Of a DNA stretch of 64,000 nt, positions 24,395-32,641 are shown piece by piece. Numbering within the stretch: the stretch's first letter is position 1; each line of letters opens with the position of its first letter. Under the pieces are notes generated by a model. It was given only the letters and a program-made list of their open reading frames with translations, was not told the DNA's origin and did no database searches. The DNA is from an uncultured Eubacteriales bacterium (GTDB taxonomy: Bacteria > Bacillota > Clostridia > Oscillospirales > CAG-272): positions 199,458-263,457 of the forward strand of contig CAKRYT010000001.1 of NCBI GenBank assembly GCA_934432675.1, written 5' to 3'. The position numbers were made by a program, and so were the translations under genes.

Positions 24395-24427
24395 CAAAAG
24401 CGGGCAATTTGCCCGCTTTTGTTATTG
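24389..24427. terminator. long bidirectional terminator between rsmA and khpA
   Basis: A perfect 19-bp inverted repeat around a single loop base (core CGGGCAA / TTGCCCG, arms CAATAACAAAAG / CTTTTGTTATTG). It spans the stop codons of both convergent genes. Confidence 0.88.
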
Positions 24428-24655
24428 TATCTCAACAATCACGCGTTTGCCGCAGGTTGTACCTGCCGCCTTCATGATGGAGCGGATCGCCTTGGCGATT
24501 TTCCCGTGGTGACCGATCACCATGCCGGTATCCCCGTCAGCAACGGTGAGCACCAGGGTGACATCGTCACCTTCTTCGGTCATGGCGACATTCACACCGT
24601 CCGGATTGTCAACAATCGCACGCGCAATGTTCGTCAAAACCTGCTGAAAATCCAT
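24422..24655 (-). CDS. khpA: KH-domain RNA-binding protein KhpA
   Basis: 77 residues forming a single KH domain with the GxxG loop as GHHG in MVIGHHGKIAKAIR. KhpA with its partner KhpB binds many RNAs and affects cell division in Firmicutes. Position right after rpsP is the conserved one. Confidence 0.93.
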   Translation of the reverse strand: MDFQQVLTNIARAIVDNPDGVNVAMTEEGDDVTLVLTVADGDTGMVIGHHGKIAKAIRSIMKAAGTTCGKRVIVEIQ

Positions 24656-24680
24656 CCTTGACTCCTTTATGCGAGGTCAA

Positions 24681-24938
24681 TCAAAGAACGTTGGATTTTT
24701 TGAGCAGCGCCTTGACAGTCTCGGTAGGCTGAGCACCGTTCTTGATCCAGGCCGCAGCCTTCTCGGCATCGATCGAGATGGTTACGGGATCGGAAACGGG
24801 GTTGTAGTAACCGATCTCCTCAATGCATCTGCCGTCGCGGGGCGAACGCTCGTCAGCGACGATCACACGATACACAGGGGATTTTTTCTTACCGATTCTT
24901 CTGAGTCTGATTTTTACTGCCATTTTGTTTTCCTCCAA
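24681..24938 (-). CDS. rpsP: 30S ribosomal protein S16
   Basis: 85 residues with the S16 signature (AVKIRLRRIGKKKSPVYRVI, then ADERSPRDGRCIEEIGYYNP). Belongs to the ylxM-ffh-rpsP-khpA operon. Confidence 0.97.
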   Translation of the reverse strand: MEENKMAVKIRLRRIGKKKSPVYRVIVADERSPRDGRCIEEIGYYNPVSDPVTISIDAEKAAAWIKNGAQPTETVKALLKKSNVL

Positions 24939-24963
24939 AAAATATATTCATTAATAAAATGGT

Positions 24964-26313
24964 TTAGAATTGAAATTTACCGACCCCCAGCCCGTTCATG
25001 AGACGCTTACCTTTTGCGCCTCCGGCATCCGAAAACTGTTTCATCATCTTTTTCATCTGCTCAAACTGACGCAGTAGTTTGTTGACGTCTTCGACCGCCA
25101 AGCCGCATCCTGCGGCAATACGCCGCCGACGCGATCCGTTGATAACATTCGGGTGCAGACGTTCGTCCGGTGTCATGGAGAGTACGATTGCTTCGGTATG
25201 TGCCATCTGTTTCTCATCCAGATTGATGTCTTTAAGAGCACCCGTGTTAGCCCCGGGGAGCATTGCGAGGATCTGATCGATATTGCCCATCTTTTTGAGT
25301 TGACGAAGTTGCACCAAAAAGTCTTCAAGCGAAAAAGTCGCCTCGCGCATCTTCCGTTCCATTTCGGCGGCATTCTTTTCGTCATAGGCCGCCTCGGCTT
25401 TCTCAATGAGTGACAGGACGTCGCCCATGCCGAGGATGCGGGATGCGATGCGGTCAGGATGGAAAAGCTCAATGGCATCGAGTTTTTCGCCCGTGCCGAC
25501 GAATTTGATCGGTTTGCCGGTGACATAGCGCACGGAGAGTGCTGCACCGCCGCGGGTATCGCCGTCCATCTTCGTCAGGACGACGCCTGTGATATCAAGC
25601 AAATTATTGAAAGATTCCGCCACGTTGACGGCATCCTGCCCAAGCATTGCGTCGACTGTCAGCAATATTTCCGTCGGGGAAGTTGCCGCCTTGATTTTGC
25701 GCAACTCTTCCATGAGCTCTTCATCAATGTGGAGACGGCCCGCGGTGTCGATAAACACCATATCATAGCCGTTTTTCCTCGCGTGCTCAACGCCTGCTTT
25801 CGCAATTTCTACGGGGGAAACTTTTGTACCCATCGAAAAGACGGGGATTCCTGCGTTTTTGCCTACAATCTCCAACTGCTCAATGGCAGCGGGGCGATAA
25901 ACGTCGCAGGCAACGAGCAGGGGGCGTTTACCTTTGCTTTTATACAGATTCGCGATTTTCCCGGTGTGTGTTGTCTTACCGGCCCCCTGCAAGCCGACCA
26001 TCATCACCACCGTGGGTGGTTTCGGGCTGATTTCCAGTTTGGCCGTATCGCTCCCCATCAGGTTTATGAGTTCTTCGTTGACAATTTTGACGATCTGTTG
26101 TGCAGGGACAAGACTTTCAAGCACTTGTGCGCCGATTGCCCGTTCGGTGACGGCGTTGACAAATGCCTTTGTGACCTTGAAGTTGACGTCGGCTTCCAGG
26201 AGCGCCAGCTTCACATCCCGCATGCCTTCTTTCACATCGGCGGCGGTAAGCTTGCCTTTATTTCGGAAACGACGAAAAGCATTCGCAAGTTTTTCGGTTA
26301 AACTGCCGAACAT
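24964..26313 (-). CDS. ffh: signal recognition particle protein Ffh
   Basis: 449-residue SRP54 GTPase that, with SRP RNA, delivers nascent membrane proteins to FtsY. N domain, then G domain with GLQGAGKTTHTGKIA (family usually GLQGSGKT), DTAGRLHIDEE and TKMDGDTRGGAAL; the methionine-rich M domain is C-terminal (QMKKMMKQF region). No SRP RNA gene was seen in the window. Confidence 0.97.
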   Translation of the reverse strand: MFGSLTEKLANAFRRFRNKGKLTAADVKEGMRDVKLALLEADVNFKVTKAFVNAVTERAIGAQVLESLVPAQQIVKIVNEELINLMGSDTAKLEISPKPPTVVMMVGLQGAGKTTHTGKIANLYKSKGKRPLLVACDVYRPAAIEQLEIVGKNAGIPVFSMGTKVSPVEIAKAGVEHARKNGYDMVFIDTAGRLHIDEELMEELRKIKAATSPTEILLTVDAMLGQDAVNVAESFNNLLDITGVVLTKMDGDTRGGAALSVRYVTGKPIKFVGTGEKLDAIELFHPDRIASRILGMGDVLSLIEKAEAAYDEKNAAEMERKMREATFSLEDFLVQLRQLKKMGNIDQILAMLPGANTGALKDINLDEKQMAHTEAIVLSMTPDERLHPNVINGSRRRRIAAGCGLAVEDVNKLLRQFEQMKKMMKQFSDAGGAKGKRLMNGLGVGKFQF

Positions 26314-26325
26314 GAGCGACCTCCT

Positions 26326-26664
26326 TTATGTGTTATGAATGGTGTCAATACAGGCGCGAATCGCATCGGCGAGGGCAGGTGAGACGTCGGCATCTTGCGC
26401 TGCCGTTTCCAATCGCGCTGCGGCGGATTGCAGGGTAGCGTAATGTGCTGCGAGCCCGAGCGCACCTTCCAGCCGCTCCAATTCTTCTTCGCCGCGTTTG
26501 ATCAGATGTCGGACACCCTGGCGAGATATGCTTTCACCCTCCGCGATTTCCGCGAGTGACAGATCCTCTTCGTAGTAATACCCCATGACACGGTGAATCT
26601 TTTCGGGCAAAACATCTCCGTAAAAATCAAGAAGATAGGCGATGTGCAAGTCTTTTTCGAACAT
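26326..26664 (-). CDS. ylxM: YlxM-type helix-turn-helix protein
   Basis: 112 residues, with an N-terminal sigma-70 region 4-like helix-turn-helix (LSLAEIAEGESISRQGVRHL) and a helical C-terminus. YlxM is found immediately upstream of ffh in Firmicutes and is thought to influence SRP. Role remains poorly known. Confidence 0.9.
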   Translation of the reverse strand: MFEKDLHIAYLLDFYGDVLPEKIHRVMGYYYEEDLSLAEIAEGESISRQGVRHLIKRGEEELERLEGALGLAAHYATLQSAAARLETAAQDADVSPALADAIRACIDTIHNT

Positions 26665-26699
26665 GGTGCACCTTACCCTGTAAAACGATTTACTTTACA

Positions 26700-26728
26700 A
26701 TAATAGCATGAGAATAACCGGTTGTCAA
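26700..26728 (-). promoter_or_regulatory. promoter of ylxM-ffh-rpsP-khpA
   Basis: Minus strand TTGACA (26723-26728), 17-bp spacer, TATTAT (26700-26705). Confidence 0.78.
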
Positions 26729-26777
26729 GTCTAAAATATACAGATCCCCGGAAAAATAAAAAAAATATAAAAAATAC

Positions 26778-26806
26778 TTGCAATAGTGAAAACGGTGTGG
26801 TAAAAT
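26778..26806 (+). promoter_or_regulatory. promoter of rpsT
   Basis: TTGCAA (26778-26783), 17-bp spacer, TAAAAT (26801-26806). About 100 bases of leader precede the S20 start codon. Confidence 0.72.
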
Positions 26807-26912
26807 ACCATTGTTTGATAGGTTGTAATCGTTTTTCTGTTGCGGCACACCCTCTCAGGTGCTGTATGCAGATTTTCGATTGCTTCTAGTATATTTTAGG
26901 AAGGTGCAGGAC

Positions 26913-27176
26913 ATGCCGAATATTAAATCTGCTAAGAAACGCGTTCTGGTCAGCAATACGAAAGCACTTCGCAATAAAATGTTGAAGTCGCAACTCAAAA
27001 CGGTGATCAAGCATTTCTATGCGGCTGTGGAGTCCGGCGACAAGGCGGCAGCTACCGAGGCTTATACGGTTGCGGTCAAGAAGGTCGATCAGGCAGCAGC
27101 GCATGGCATTCTCCACAAGAATGCCGTTGCCCATAAGAAGAGTCAGTTCACGCTGAAACTCAACGCTATGGCGTAA
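26913..27176 (+). CDS. rpsT: 30S ribosomal protein S20
   Basis: 87 residues starting MPNIKSAKKRVLVSN, the family N-terminus, almost wholly helical and basic. An open frame extends 18 codons upstream but lacks family support; AGGAAGGTG before ATG 26913 decides the start. Monocistronic with its own promoter and terminator. Confidence 0.97.
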   Translation: MPNIKSAKKRVLVSNTKALRNKMLKSQLKTVIKHFYAAVESGDKAAATEAYTVAVKKVDQAAAHGILHKNAVAHKKSQFTLKLNAMA

Positions 27177-27188
27177 ACAAAACACACG

Positions 27189-27214
27189 AAAGCCGGAGTT
27201 ACTCCGGCTTTTTT
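27189..27214 (+). terminator. intrinsic terminator after rpsT
   Basis: Stem AAAGCCGGAG / CTCCGGCTTT with loop TTA and a T-run. Confidence 0.9.
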
Positions 27215-27229
27215 GTTTTATGCTGAATT

Positions 27230-27262
27230 CACAAAACCGCCGCGGTTTGCGGCGGTTTTGTG
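27230..27262 (-). terminator. terminator of the rpsF-ssb-rpsR operon
   Basis: Stem CACAAAACCGCCGC / GCGGCGGTTTTGTG with loop of five bases, immediately after the rpsR stop codon on the minus strand; can also work on the plus strand as a second stop for rpsT. Confidence 0.82.
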
Positions 27263-27511
27263 TTAGTTCTGAACGAAAGGCAGGAGCGCCATCTGACGGG
27301 CACGCTTGATCGCGGTCGTCAACTCACGCTGATGCTTTGCACAGGTGCCGGTGACACGGCGGGGGAGGATCTTCGCTCTTTCGGAAATATACTTTCTCAG
27401 ACGAAGAGTATCTTTATAATCGATAACCTCGGTTTTTTCTGTGCAGAAAGCGCAAACCTTCTTTTTCCGATGCATCGGGTGGAAGGGGCGCGGTGCGTCA
27501 TTTCTTTCCAT
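27263..27511 (-). CDS. rpsR: 30S ribosomal protein S18
   Basis: 82 residues. Cys20 and Cys23 (VCAFC) and a later cysteine in GTCAKHQ mark the zinc-binding form of S18, matching the zinc form of L33 in this genome. The start MERNDAPRPF at 27511 is preferred to a GTG eight codons earlier because GAAAGGTG precedes it. Last gene of rpsF-ssb-rpsR. Confidence 0.96.
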   Translation of the reverse strand: MERNDAPRPFHPMHRKKKVCAFCTEKTEVIDYKDTLRLRKYISERAKILPRRVTGTCAKHQRELTTAIKRARQMALLPFVQN

Positions 27512-27605
27512 GGGTATAACACCTTTCTGACTCACTGACTTATAAACCCGTCGGAGATGTGAGCCTGTCTCGCAACAGTGTAGTTAGACTACGGAGCCCC
27601 CTCTG

Positions 27606-28088
27606 TCAGAAGGGGAGATCTGCATCGTCTGTCGTTTCCTCAAAGGAACCCGCAGCGGCGGAGCCGCCGTTGGAGTACGAAGAGGGCGCGGCATATGCGT
27701 CAGGAGTGTACGGCGCGTTACCGCCGGCAGAAGAGCCACCGGCGTTGTCGCTCTTGTTCTCAACAAAAGTGACCTCATCCGCAACGACTTCCGTTGCGTA
27801 ATGTTTCTGTCCGGACTGATCCGTCCAAGAGCGTGACTGAATCTGTCCGCAGACCAGAATCGGACGACCCTTCTTAAAATACTTGGTGACGAATTCCGCC
27901 CGTTCTTTCCAGGCAACGATCGTGATGAAATCAGCAGTCTGCTGATTTTGCTCACCTGCATTGCGGGAAACGAAACGACGGTTTACCGCCAAAGTAAAGC
28001 GGCAAACGGCGATACCGCTCGTCGTTTGTTTGAGCTCGGGATCCGCCGTCAGATTGCCAATCAAAATGACTTTATTGAAACTTGCCAT
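27606..28088 (-). CDS. ssb: single-stranded DNA-binding protein
   Basis: 160 residues: an OB fold (MASFNKVILIGNLTADPELK) followed by a flexible Ser/Gly/Ala/Tyr-rich linker and the acidic tip DDADLPF, through which SSB recruits repair and replication proteins. In the classical rpsF-ssb-rpsR operon. Confidence 0.97.
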   Translation of the reverse strand: MASFNKVILIGNLTADPELKQTTSGIAVCRFTLAVNRRFVSRNAGEQNQQTADFITIVAWKERAEFVTKYFKKGRPILVCGQIQSRSWTDQSGQKHYATEVVADEVTFVENKSDNAGGSSAGGNAPYTPDAYAAPSSYSNGGSAAAGSFEETTDDADLPF

Positions 28089-28118
28089 TTTAACCTCCTG
28101 ATGATTTTCTAGCGCAAA

Positions 28119-28526
28119 TTATTCAGCAGATTCGGTTTCGGTGGAAGCAACAACTTCCGCAGTGTCGTCGGCAACTGCTTCGGTCGTTTCCGCAGCGGTT
28201 GCGGGGGCGGCCTGTGCAGGAGCAACGGCTACTCCGTCGAAACGAGTGGTCATAGACCGGATGATACCTTCGGTGATCCCGAGGATACGCTCGATTTCGG
28301 CAGGGAAGTTCGGCTCGCTCTTGTAGTTCAGCACAACGTAGTAACCCTCATTCTTGTAATTGATGGGGTATGCCAGTCTGCGCTTGCCCCACTCGTTGAC
28401 GACAACATCTGTTGCATTGTCGTTGGCAAGTGTGGTGAACTTTGCCACGAGCGCAGCGATGGCATCATCAGCGAGGGTGCCGTCCACTACGAACATGGTC
28501 TCATACGAAGCGACTTTCTTTTCCAT
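28119..28526 (-). CDS. rpsF: 30S ribosomal protein S6
   Basis: 135 residues. The S6 fold occupies residues 1-95 (YETMFVVDGTL, EWGKRRLAYPINYKNEGYYV); the remainder is an Ala/Thr/Glu-rich low-complexity tail of about 40 residues, longer than usual. Start ATG 28526 sits behind AGGAGGTAAAG; an in-frame ATG 15 codons upstream lies in the leader. Confidence 0.95.
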   Translation of the reverse strand: MEKKVASYETMFVVDGTLADDAIAALVAKFTTLANDNATDVVVNEWGKRRLAYPINYKNEGYYVVLNYKSEPNFPAEIERILGITEGIIRSMTTRFDGVAVAPAQAAPATAAETTEAVADDTAEVVASTETESAE

Positions 28527-28600
28527 TACAATCTTTACCTCCTTTTGGACTTTTGGCTGCGTAGGCAGCAAGGAAGCATGGGCTGACAGCCCTTGCCAGT
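28527..28600 (-). promoter_or_regulatory. structured leader of rpsF, possible S6:S18 regulatory site
   Basis: The leader between promoter and rpsF can fold into GGGCT-GTC-AGCCC and GCTGC-CTAC-GCAGC hairpins. rpsF leaders in many bacteria bind the S6:S18 dimer for autoregulation. I cannot confirm the conserved CCG-containing bulge, so this is suggestive only. Confidence 0.35.
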
Positions 28601-28605
28601 GATAT

Positions 28606-28634
28606 ATAATAACATTATTGTATCATCTTGTCAA
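28606..28634 (-). promoter_or_regulatory. promoter of rpsF-ssb-rpsR
   Basis: Minus strand TTGACA (28629-28634), 17-bp spacer, TATTAT (28606-28611). It lies directly downstream of the AI-2E permease gene. Confidence 0.8.
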
Positions 28635-28647
28635 GTACAAAGATAAC

Positions 28648-30234
28648 TTATTTTTTCTTTCCACGCCGGAAGGACCAAAAACCCGTTTTTTTCGGCGCGG
28701 AGGGTGCCGCTACATCAGGTTTCGGCAGTTCTGTCGGTATAGGGAAACCGTCGGTCACTTCGGGTTCTCGGCCGCTTTGCGGGTCCGGTTGGACATCATC
28801 CGGAATGGGCATTCTCTCACCGGTTGCGGTCGTCGCGGAAATGTCGTCTTGCACGGCGAGGAGGTAATGATCGGTGACATATACGCACGCGTCGTCGGTC
28901 GGGGCGGGGGGGGCAGTTTCCGTGACGGGCGAGTCGACGGTATCGGGCATCGGCATACTTTCATCGGCGATGGTCTCGGGTGCCGCACTCATGCCGTCAT
29001 CATTTCGTTCGCCGTCGGGGGTGGATGCAGGGGCATCGTTTGCTCCTGTCTTGCCCTTTTTGTTTGTGACCGGCAATTCCTCCAAAGCCAGATAGTATGA
29101 ATTGCTGGTCGGCAATCCTTTTCTGACGAGCAGCCGCGTCTGGATCTCACGGTAGGCGACGTCCAGGGAAGAATACAGCGGAACGGCAAAAATGACGCCG
29201 CCGAAACCGAACAGGGCGTAGCATACGATCACAGAGGTGACAACGATACCCGGTCCGGGGCGCAACTTCTTACGCAGGCAGAACGGCTCGATTAAAAGCG
29301 ACACCAAAATTTCAATGGTTGCGAGAATCCCAAAGGCGACAATCGCTTTCCAGAGCGGAGAGAAGATTGCAATCAATACAGTGCATCCGAGCGTGGCCAC
29401 AACGGGGCCGAAAACGGGGATGAAGTTGCCGACGAAAAGGACCGCCGCTACAATGATCCCGTAATCAATGCGGAAGGGGAGGAAGAGAAGAAAGACGAAA
29501 AGCGACATAGCAAACCCGCTGATCAGGCGGTAGGAGAAAAACTCAACAAAGAAGTAATAAATCCGTTTTACAACGGCGAACGTCGCCATGCGGAATCTGT
29601 CCGGCAACAGAGCCGCAGACAGTTTGCGTGAAATGGCGGTCAGATACCGTCGGCACACAAGGAAATACGTGGCGAGGACCAGACCGACACCGATGGCGTA
29701 CGCGCGCGAAAAGAAACTCCGCGCGAATGCCGCCAGCGAGGTGATAAAACTGCCTGCTTTCGGGGAGAAAATCGATGCAATCATTTCGTATATGCGGCGA
29801 TAGATGCTCGCAAAAGGAGAGCCCGTTTCCTCCAAACGGTCACCAAAGGCAAGTATCTGCGGTGCTACGGCATCACGGAAGGCATCGACTGCATTGAGGA
29901 GGGAAGGAATGATCCCGACGACAGCCACGACCAAAATACCGACAAAAAACAGGTCAACTGTGAAAGCTGCAAAGATTGAAACGAGTGTCGGGTGCTCCTT
30001 TCTGCGATTAAACAATTTTGCGTATAACTTTTCAAAGAACTTAACGGCAGGGAGCAGACAAAATGTAAAGAAAACGCCGAAGAGGACACTGAGAGAATTT
30101 TCCCATATAGTTGCGAAAAAACCGCCGATGGCACGCAGATTCAAGAATAAGGTGCAGAGCACGAGTGCAAACGCGATGACGAGTAGCGCATAAACGGCGA
30201 TTGTGGTGTATTTTCTGTCTAATTTCCACTTCAT
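28648..30234 (-). CDS. AI-2E family transporter, long hydrophilic C-terminal tail
   Basis: 528 residues. The first 380 or so form the AI-2E/YdiK permease domain with about seven or eight membrane segments (for example AVYALLVIAFALVLCTLFLN and FSYRLISGFAMSLFVFLLFL) and the conserved GNFIPVFGP / PLLI-like region. The last 140 residues are a disordered, acidic, Pro/Thr-rich tail ending in a basic WSFRRGKKK. Family members include Na+/H+ antiporters and putative exporters; the substrate is unknown. It overlaps the upstream paralogue by four bases. Confidence 0.88.
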   Translation of the reverse strand: MKWKLDRKYTTIAVYALLVIAFALVLCTLFLNLRAIGGFFATIWENSLSVLFGVFFTFCLLPAVKFFEKLYAKLFNRRKEHPTLVSIFAAFTVDLFFVGILVVAVVGIIPSLLNAVDAFRDAVAPQILAFGDRLEETGSPFASIYRRIYEMIASIFSPKAGSFITSLAAFARSFFSRAYAIGVGLVLATYFLVCRRYLTAISRKLSAALLPDRFRMATFAVVKRIYYFFVEFFSYRLISGFAMSLFVFLLFLPFRIDYGIIVAAVLFVGNFIPVFGPVVATLGCTVLIAIFSPLWKAIVAFGILATIEILVSLLIEPFCLRKKLRPGPGIVVTSVIVCYALFGFGGVIFAVPLYSSLDVAYREIQTRLLVRKGLPTSNSYYLALEELPVTNKKGKTGANDAPASTPDGERNDDGMSAAPETIADESMPMPDTVDSPVTETAPPAPTDDACVYVTDHYLLAVQDDISATTATGERMPIPDDVQPDPQSGREPEVTDGFPIPTELPKPDVAAPSAPKKTGFWSFRRGKKK

Positions 30235-31568
30235 TTGGAGGAGTCACCCCCTTCATGTTTGCCGTCACCCGCACGGTGCTTTCGCTCCATGCCTTCCAGG
30301 CTACCCTCGTCCAGAATATCCGAGAGAAGCGCGGGGTCGGGCGAGGGGGTCTCCTGCTCCGCCCAGACAAACCCTGTATCCTGTTTTGTCGGCTCGTCCT
30401 GATAGTCGGCCGTGTCGGTCGGGAGTTGTTTCTTTTTCAACCGCTTGTTTGCCATATCGCGAACCAGGTTGTAAATGACTGTAAAGAGAGGAACGGCAAT
30501 GAACATACCGAAGATACCAAAGAAATTACCGAAGACGATGATGGAGACAACCACCCAAAGGGAGGAGATACCAATCGTTTTCCCGAGGATTTTCGGGCCG
30601 ATTACGTTGCCGTCGAGCGTCTGAACACCGATGACGATGGCAAGCAGAATGAGTGCGCGTTTAAATCCGCCGTCGGTATCGATGAAAACGAGCAGGACAC
30701 AGGGGATTGCGCCGAGGATAGGACCGATGTAGGGAATGACATTGGTGATGCAGATGACTGCGGCGATGAGAAGGAAATAGGGGATATGGAATACTTCGGG
30801 CAAAAACGGCAGTTGCAGAAAACCCAGGATTGCAAGCGTGATGACACCAATGATGAGAGAATCAAAAATCTTACCCACGAAAAAGCGTCCGAAAATCTTA
30901 TCGGCCATATGGATGGTCCTGATTGTACCGTTATAAAACCGGGCAGGAAAGACGGCGGCAAGTAGTTTTTTCACCCCGATGCGCAACTGCTCCGAATGGA
31001 GAAGGACGAAAAAAGAAAGAAATAAGCCGACCACGGTGTTGAAGACCGCCCGACCGATCTGACTGCCGATACGGGTGAGAAAGGCGAGAACAAAATCCGA
31101 AATCGAGTTGACGGTGTCGGTCGAATCGCCGAGCGTGATATTGAGGGTCCGCTTTAAGAACGAACGGAACCACTCATATAGATTGTTGATGTTCTCCGCA
31201 ACGTTGCGGGAGATTGAGTCGTAGTTCTGCACCAACTCCGGAATAATAAGAAAACCGAACAGGACGAGTACCGCCGTGACCAGAATATAAGTTACAATCA
31301 GGCAGATAACGCGCTTTATGTACGGGGTGTGTTGCTTTCGGTCAACATAACGCATGATTTTGCGTTCCGTTACTTTCAAAAGCGGGCTGATCAGATATGC
31401 CAGCGCAAGCCCATAAAAAATAGGTGAAATGTAATAGAAAAAGCGACCGATGCCCTTAAAAATATTCGGGAGATAAACGCAGATGGCGATTGCAACGACC
31501 GTGATTGCCACCACAGCACAGACATACAGTGCAATCGTCGTATATTTTTTATTCCAGTCAATCTTCAT
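30231..31568 (-). CDS. AI-2E family transporter
   Basis: 445 residues with the same N-terminal pattern as the next gene (MKIDWNKKYTTIALY versus MKWKLDRKYTTIAVY), so the two are tandem duplicates that have diverged. Membrane segments cover about residues 10-380; the tail of about 65 residues is hydrophilic. The motif NVIPYIGPILGAIP is the conserved AI-2E family loop. Stop and downstream start overlap as ATGA, suggesting a heteromeric or co-regulated pair. Confidence 0.88.
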   Translation of the reverse strand: MKIDWNKKYTTIALYVCAVVAITVVAIAICVYLPNIFKGIGRFFYYISPIFYGLALAYLISPLLKVTERKIMRYVDRKQHTPYIKRVICLIVTYILVTAVLVLFGFLIIPELVQNYDSISRNVAENINNLYEWFRSFLKRTLNITLGDSTDTVNSISDFVLAFLTRIGSQIGRAVFNTVVGLFLSFFVLLHSEQLRIGVKKLLAAVFPARFYNGTIRTIHMADKIFGRFFVGKIFDSLIIGVITLAILGFLQLPFLPEVFHIPYFLLIAAVICITNVIPYIGPILGAIPCVLLVFIDTDGGFKRALILLAIVIGVQTLDGNVIGPKILGKTIGISSLWVVVSIIVFGNFFGIFGMFIAVPLFTVIYNLVRDMANKRLKKKQLPTDTADYQDEPTKQDTGFVWAEQETPSPDPALLSDILDEGSLEGMERKHRAGDGKHEGGDSSK

Positions 31569-31593
31569 GGTTGTACCTCACAATATTGAGTAC

Positions 31594-31622
31594 ATTATAT
31601 ATGAAATCAGTACGAAATGCAA
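31594..31622 (-). promoter_or_regulatory. promoter of the AI-2E pair
   Basis: Minus strand TTGCAT (31617-31622), 17-bp spacer, TATAAT (31594-31599). Back to back with the ispE promoter, 18 bp between the two -35 boxes. Confidence 0.75.
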
Positions 31623-31640
31623 GCGTGACGCAAAAATCGC

Positions 31641-31669
31641 TTGCATTGCGCGACGGCCTCTGTTACAAT
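31641..31669 (+). promoter_or_regulatory. promoter of ispE
   Basis: TTGCAT (31641-31646), 17-bp spacer, TACAAT (31664-31669). Confidence 0.75.
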
Positions 31670-31691
31670 GGCGTCGTACGGAGGTCACACT

Positions 31692-32540
31692 ATGGAGGAA
31701 GTTATCGAAAAAGCACATGCAAAGATTAACTGGTACCTGGCGGTCGGCGGACGCCGCCCGGACGGCTATCATGATATCCTTTCACTCATGCAGACAGTGT
31801 CACTGGCAGACACGGTAACGGTCCGACGGGACGAGGAGCCCGGCATCCGCCTCCTGTGTCACGGTGATGTCCCGGTACCGACAGGGAAGACCAATCTGGC
31901 ATGGCTTGCCGCGGAACGTTATTTTGCCCGTGCCGGGATGACGCCTGCCGTGACGATTGAATTGCAAAAGCAGATTCCGGCGGGAGCAGGGCTTGCGGGT
32001 GGTTCCGCAGATGCTGCCGCGGTTTTACGCGGCATAAATCGCATTTTCGGGTCCCCGCTGTCCCGGACAACGCTGAGGGAGATTGCAGCCGGCATCGGCT
32101 CCGACGTGCCGTTTTGCCTGGACGGCGGTATCGCTTTGGCGCAGGGGCGCGGTGAATGCCTGACCACGGTGGCACCCACTCCGAAACGACATCTGGTTCT
32201 CGTCAATGCGGGGGAGTATGTCTCGACCGCACAGGCGTATGCACGGATGGATGAAAGACAGTCCGTCGATCCGCTCGGTAACTGCGAGGAACTCCTGGCG
32301 GCTCTTCATCCCGACGAGGCAATGGTACGGGGAGACTTGCTCCGCAACGATTTCGCGCCGCTCGTTTTACCGTCCTGCCCGAAAGCGTCCGATGCTCTGC
32401 GGCACCTGCGCGAACTCGGAGGCGCGGCGCAAATGAGCGGAAGCGGTTCAACCGTTTATGCGGTGTTTTCCGACGAGCGCGCGGCGAGCATCGCCGCGGC
32501 ACAGGTCACCGGAAAAGTGTTCTGCGTCACTACCCTATGA
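31692..32540 (+). CDS. ispE: 4-diphosphocytidyl-2-C-methyl-D-erythritol kinase
   Basis: 282-residue GHMP kinase of the MEP isoprenoid pathway. It has the catalytic KINWYL near residue 11-16, the ATP loop PAGAGLAGGSADAA at 97-110 and GSDVPFCLDGG. ATG 31692 follows GGAGG-like TACGGAGG; the upstream open frame overlaps the promoter and is not used. A Gly/Ser-rich QMSGSGSTVYAVF motif near the C-terminus is the third GHMP signature. Confidence 0.95.
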   Translation: MEEVIEKAHAKINWYLAVGGRRPDGYHDILSLMQTVSLADTVTVRRDEEPGIRLLCHGDVPVPTGKTNLAWLAAERYFARAGMTPAVTIELQKQIPAGAGLAGGSADAAAVLRGINRIFGSPLSRTTLREIAAGIGSDVPFCLDGGIALAQGRGECLTTVAPTPKRHLVLVNAGEYVSTAQAYARMDERQSVDPLGNCEELLAALHPDEAMVRGDLLRNDFAPLVLPSCPKASDALRHLRELGGAAQMSGSGSTVYAVFSDERAASIAAAQVTGKVFCVTTL

Positions 32541-32544
32541 AAAA

Positions 32545-32569
32545 GCCCCCAAGCGGGGGCATTTCTTTT
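32545..32569 (+). terminator. intrinsic terminator after ispE
   Basis: Stem GCCCCC / GGGGGC with loop AAGC, then ATTTCTTTTT. Confidence 0.85.
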
Positions 32570-32579
32570 TGTCTTTGCG

Positions 32580-32608
32580 TTGACAAAACATCACAAAAAA
32601 GTTAAAAT
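32580..32608 (+). promoter_or_regulatory. promoter of the TerB-ATPase-helicase operon
   Basis: Consensus TTGACA (32580-32585), 17-bp spacer, TAAAAT (32603-32608). The operon therefore has its own strong constitutive-type promoter and is insulated from ispE by a terminator. Confidence 0.8.
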
Positions 32609-32641
32609 GTAAAGAAGAACAAATAAGAGGGGGGCAATGTT

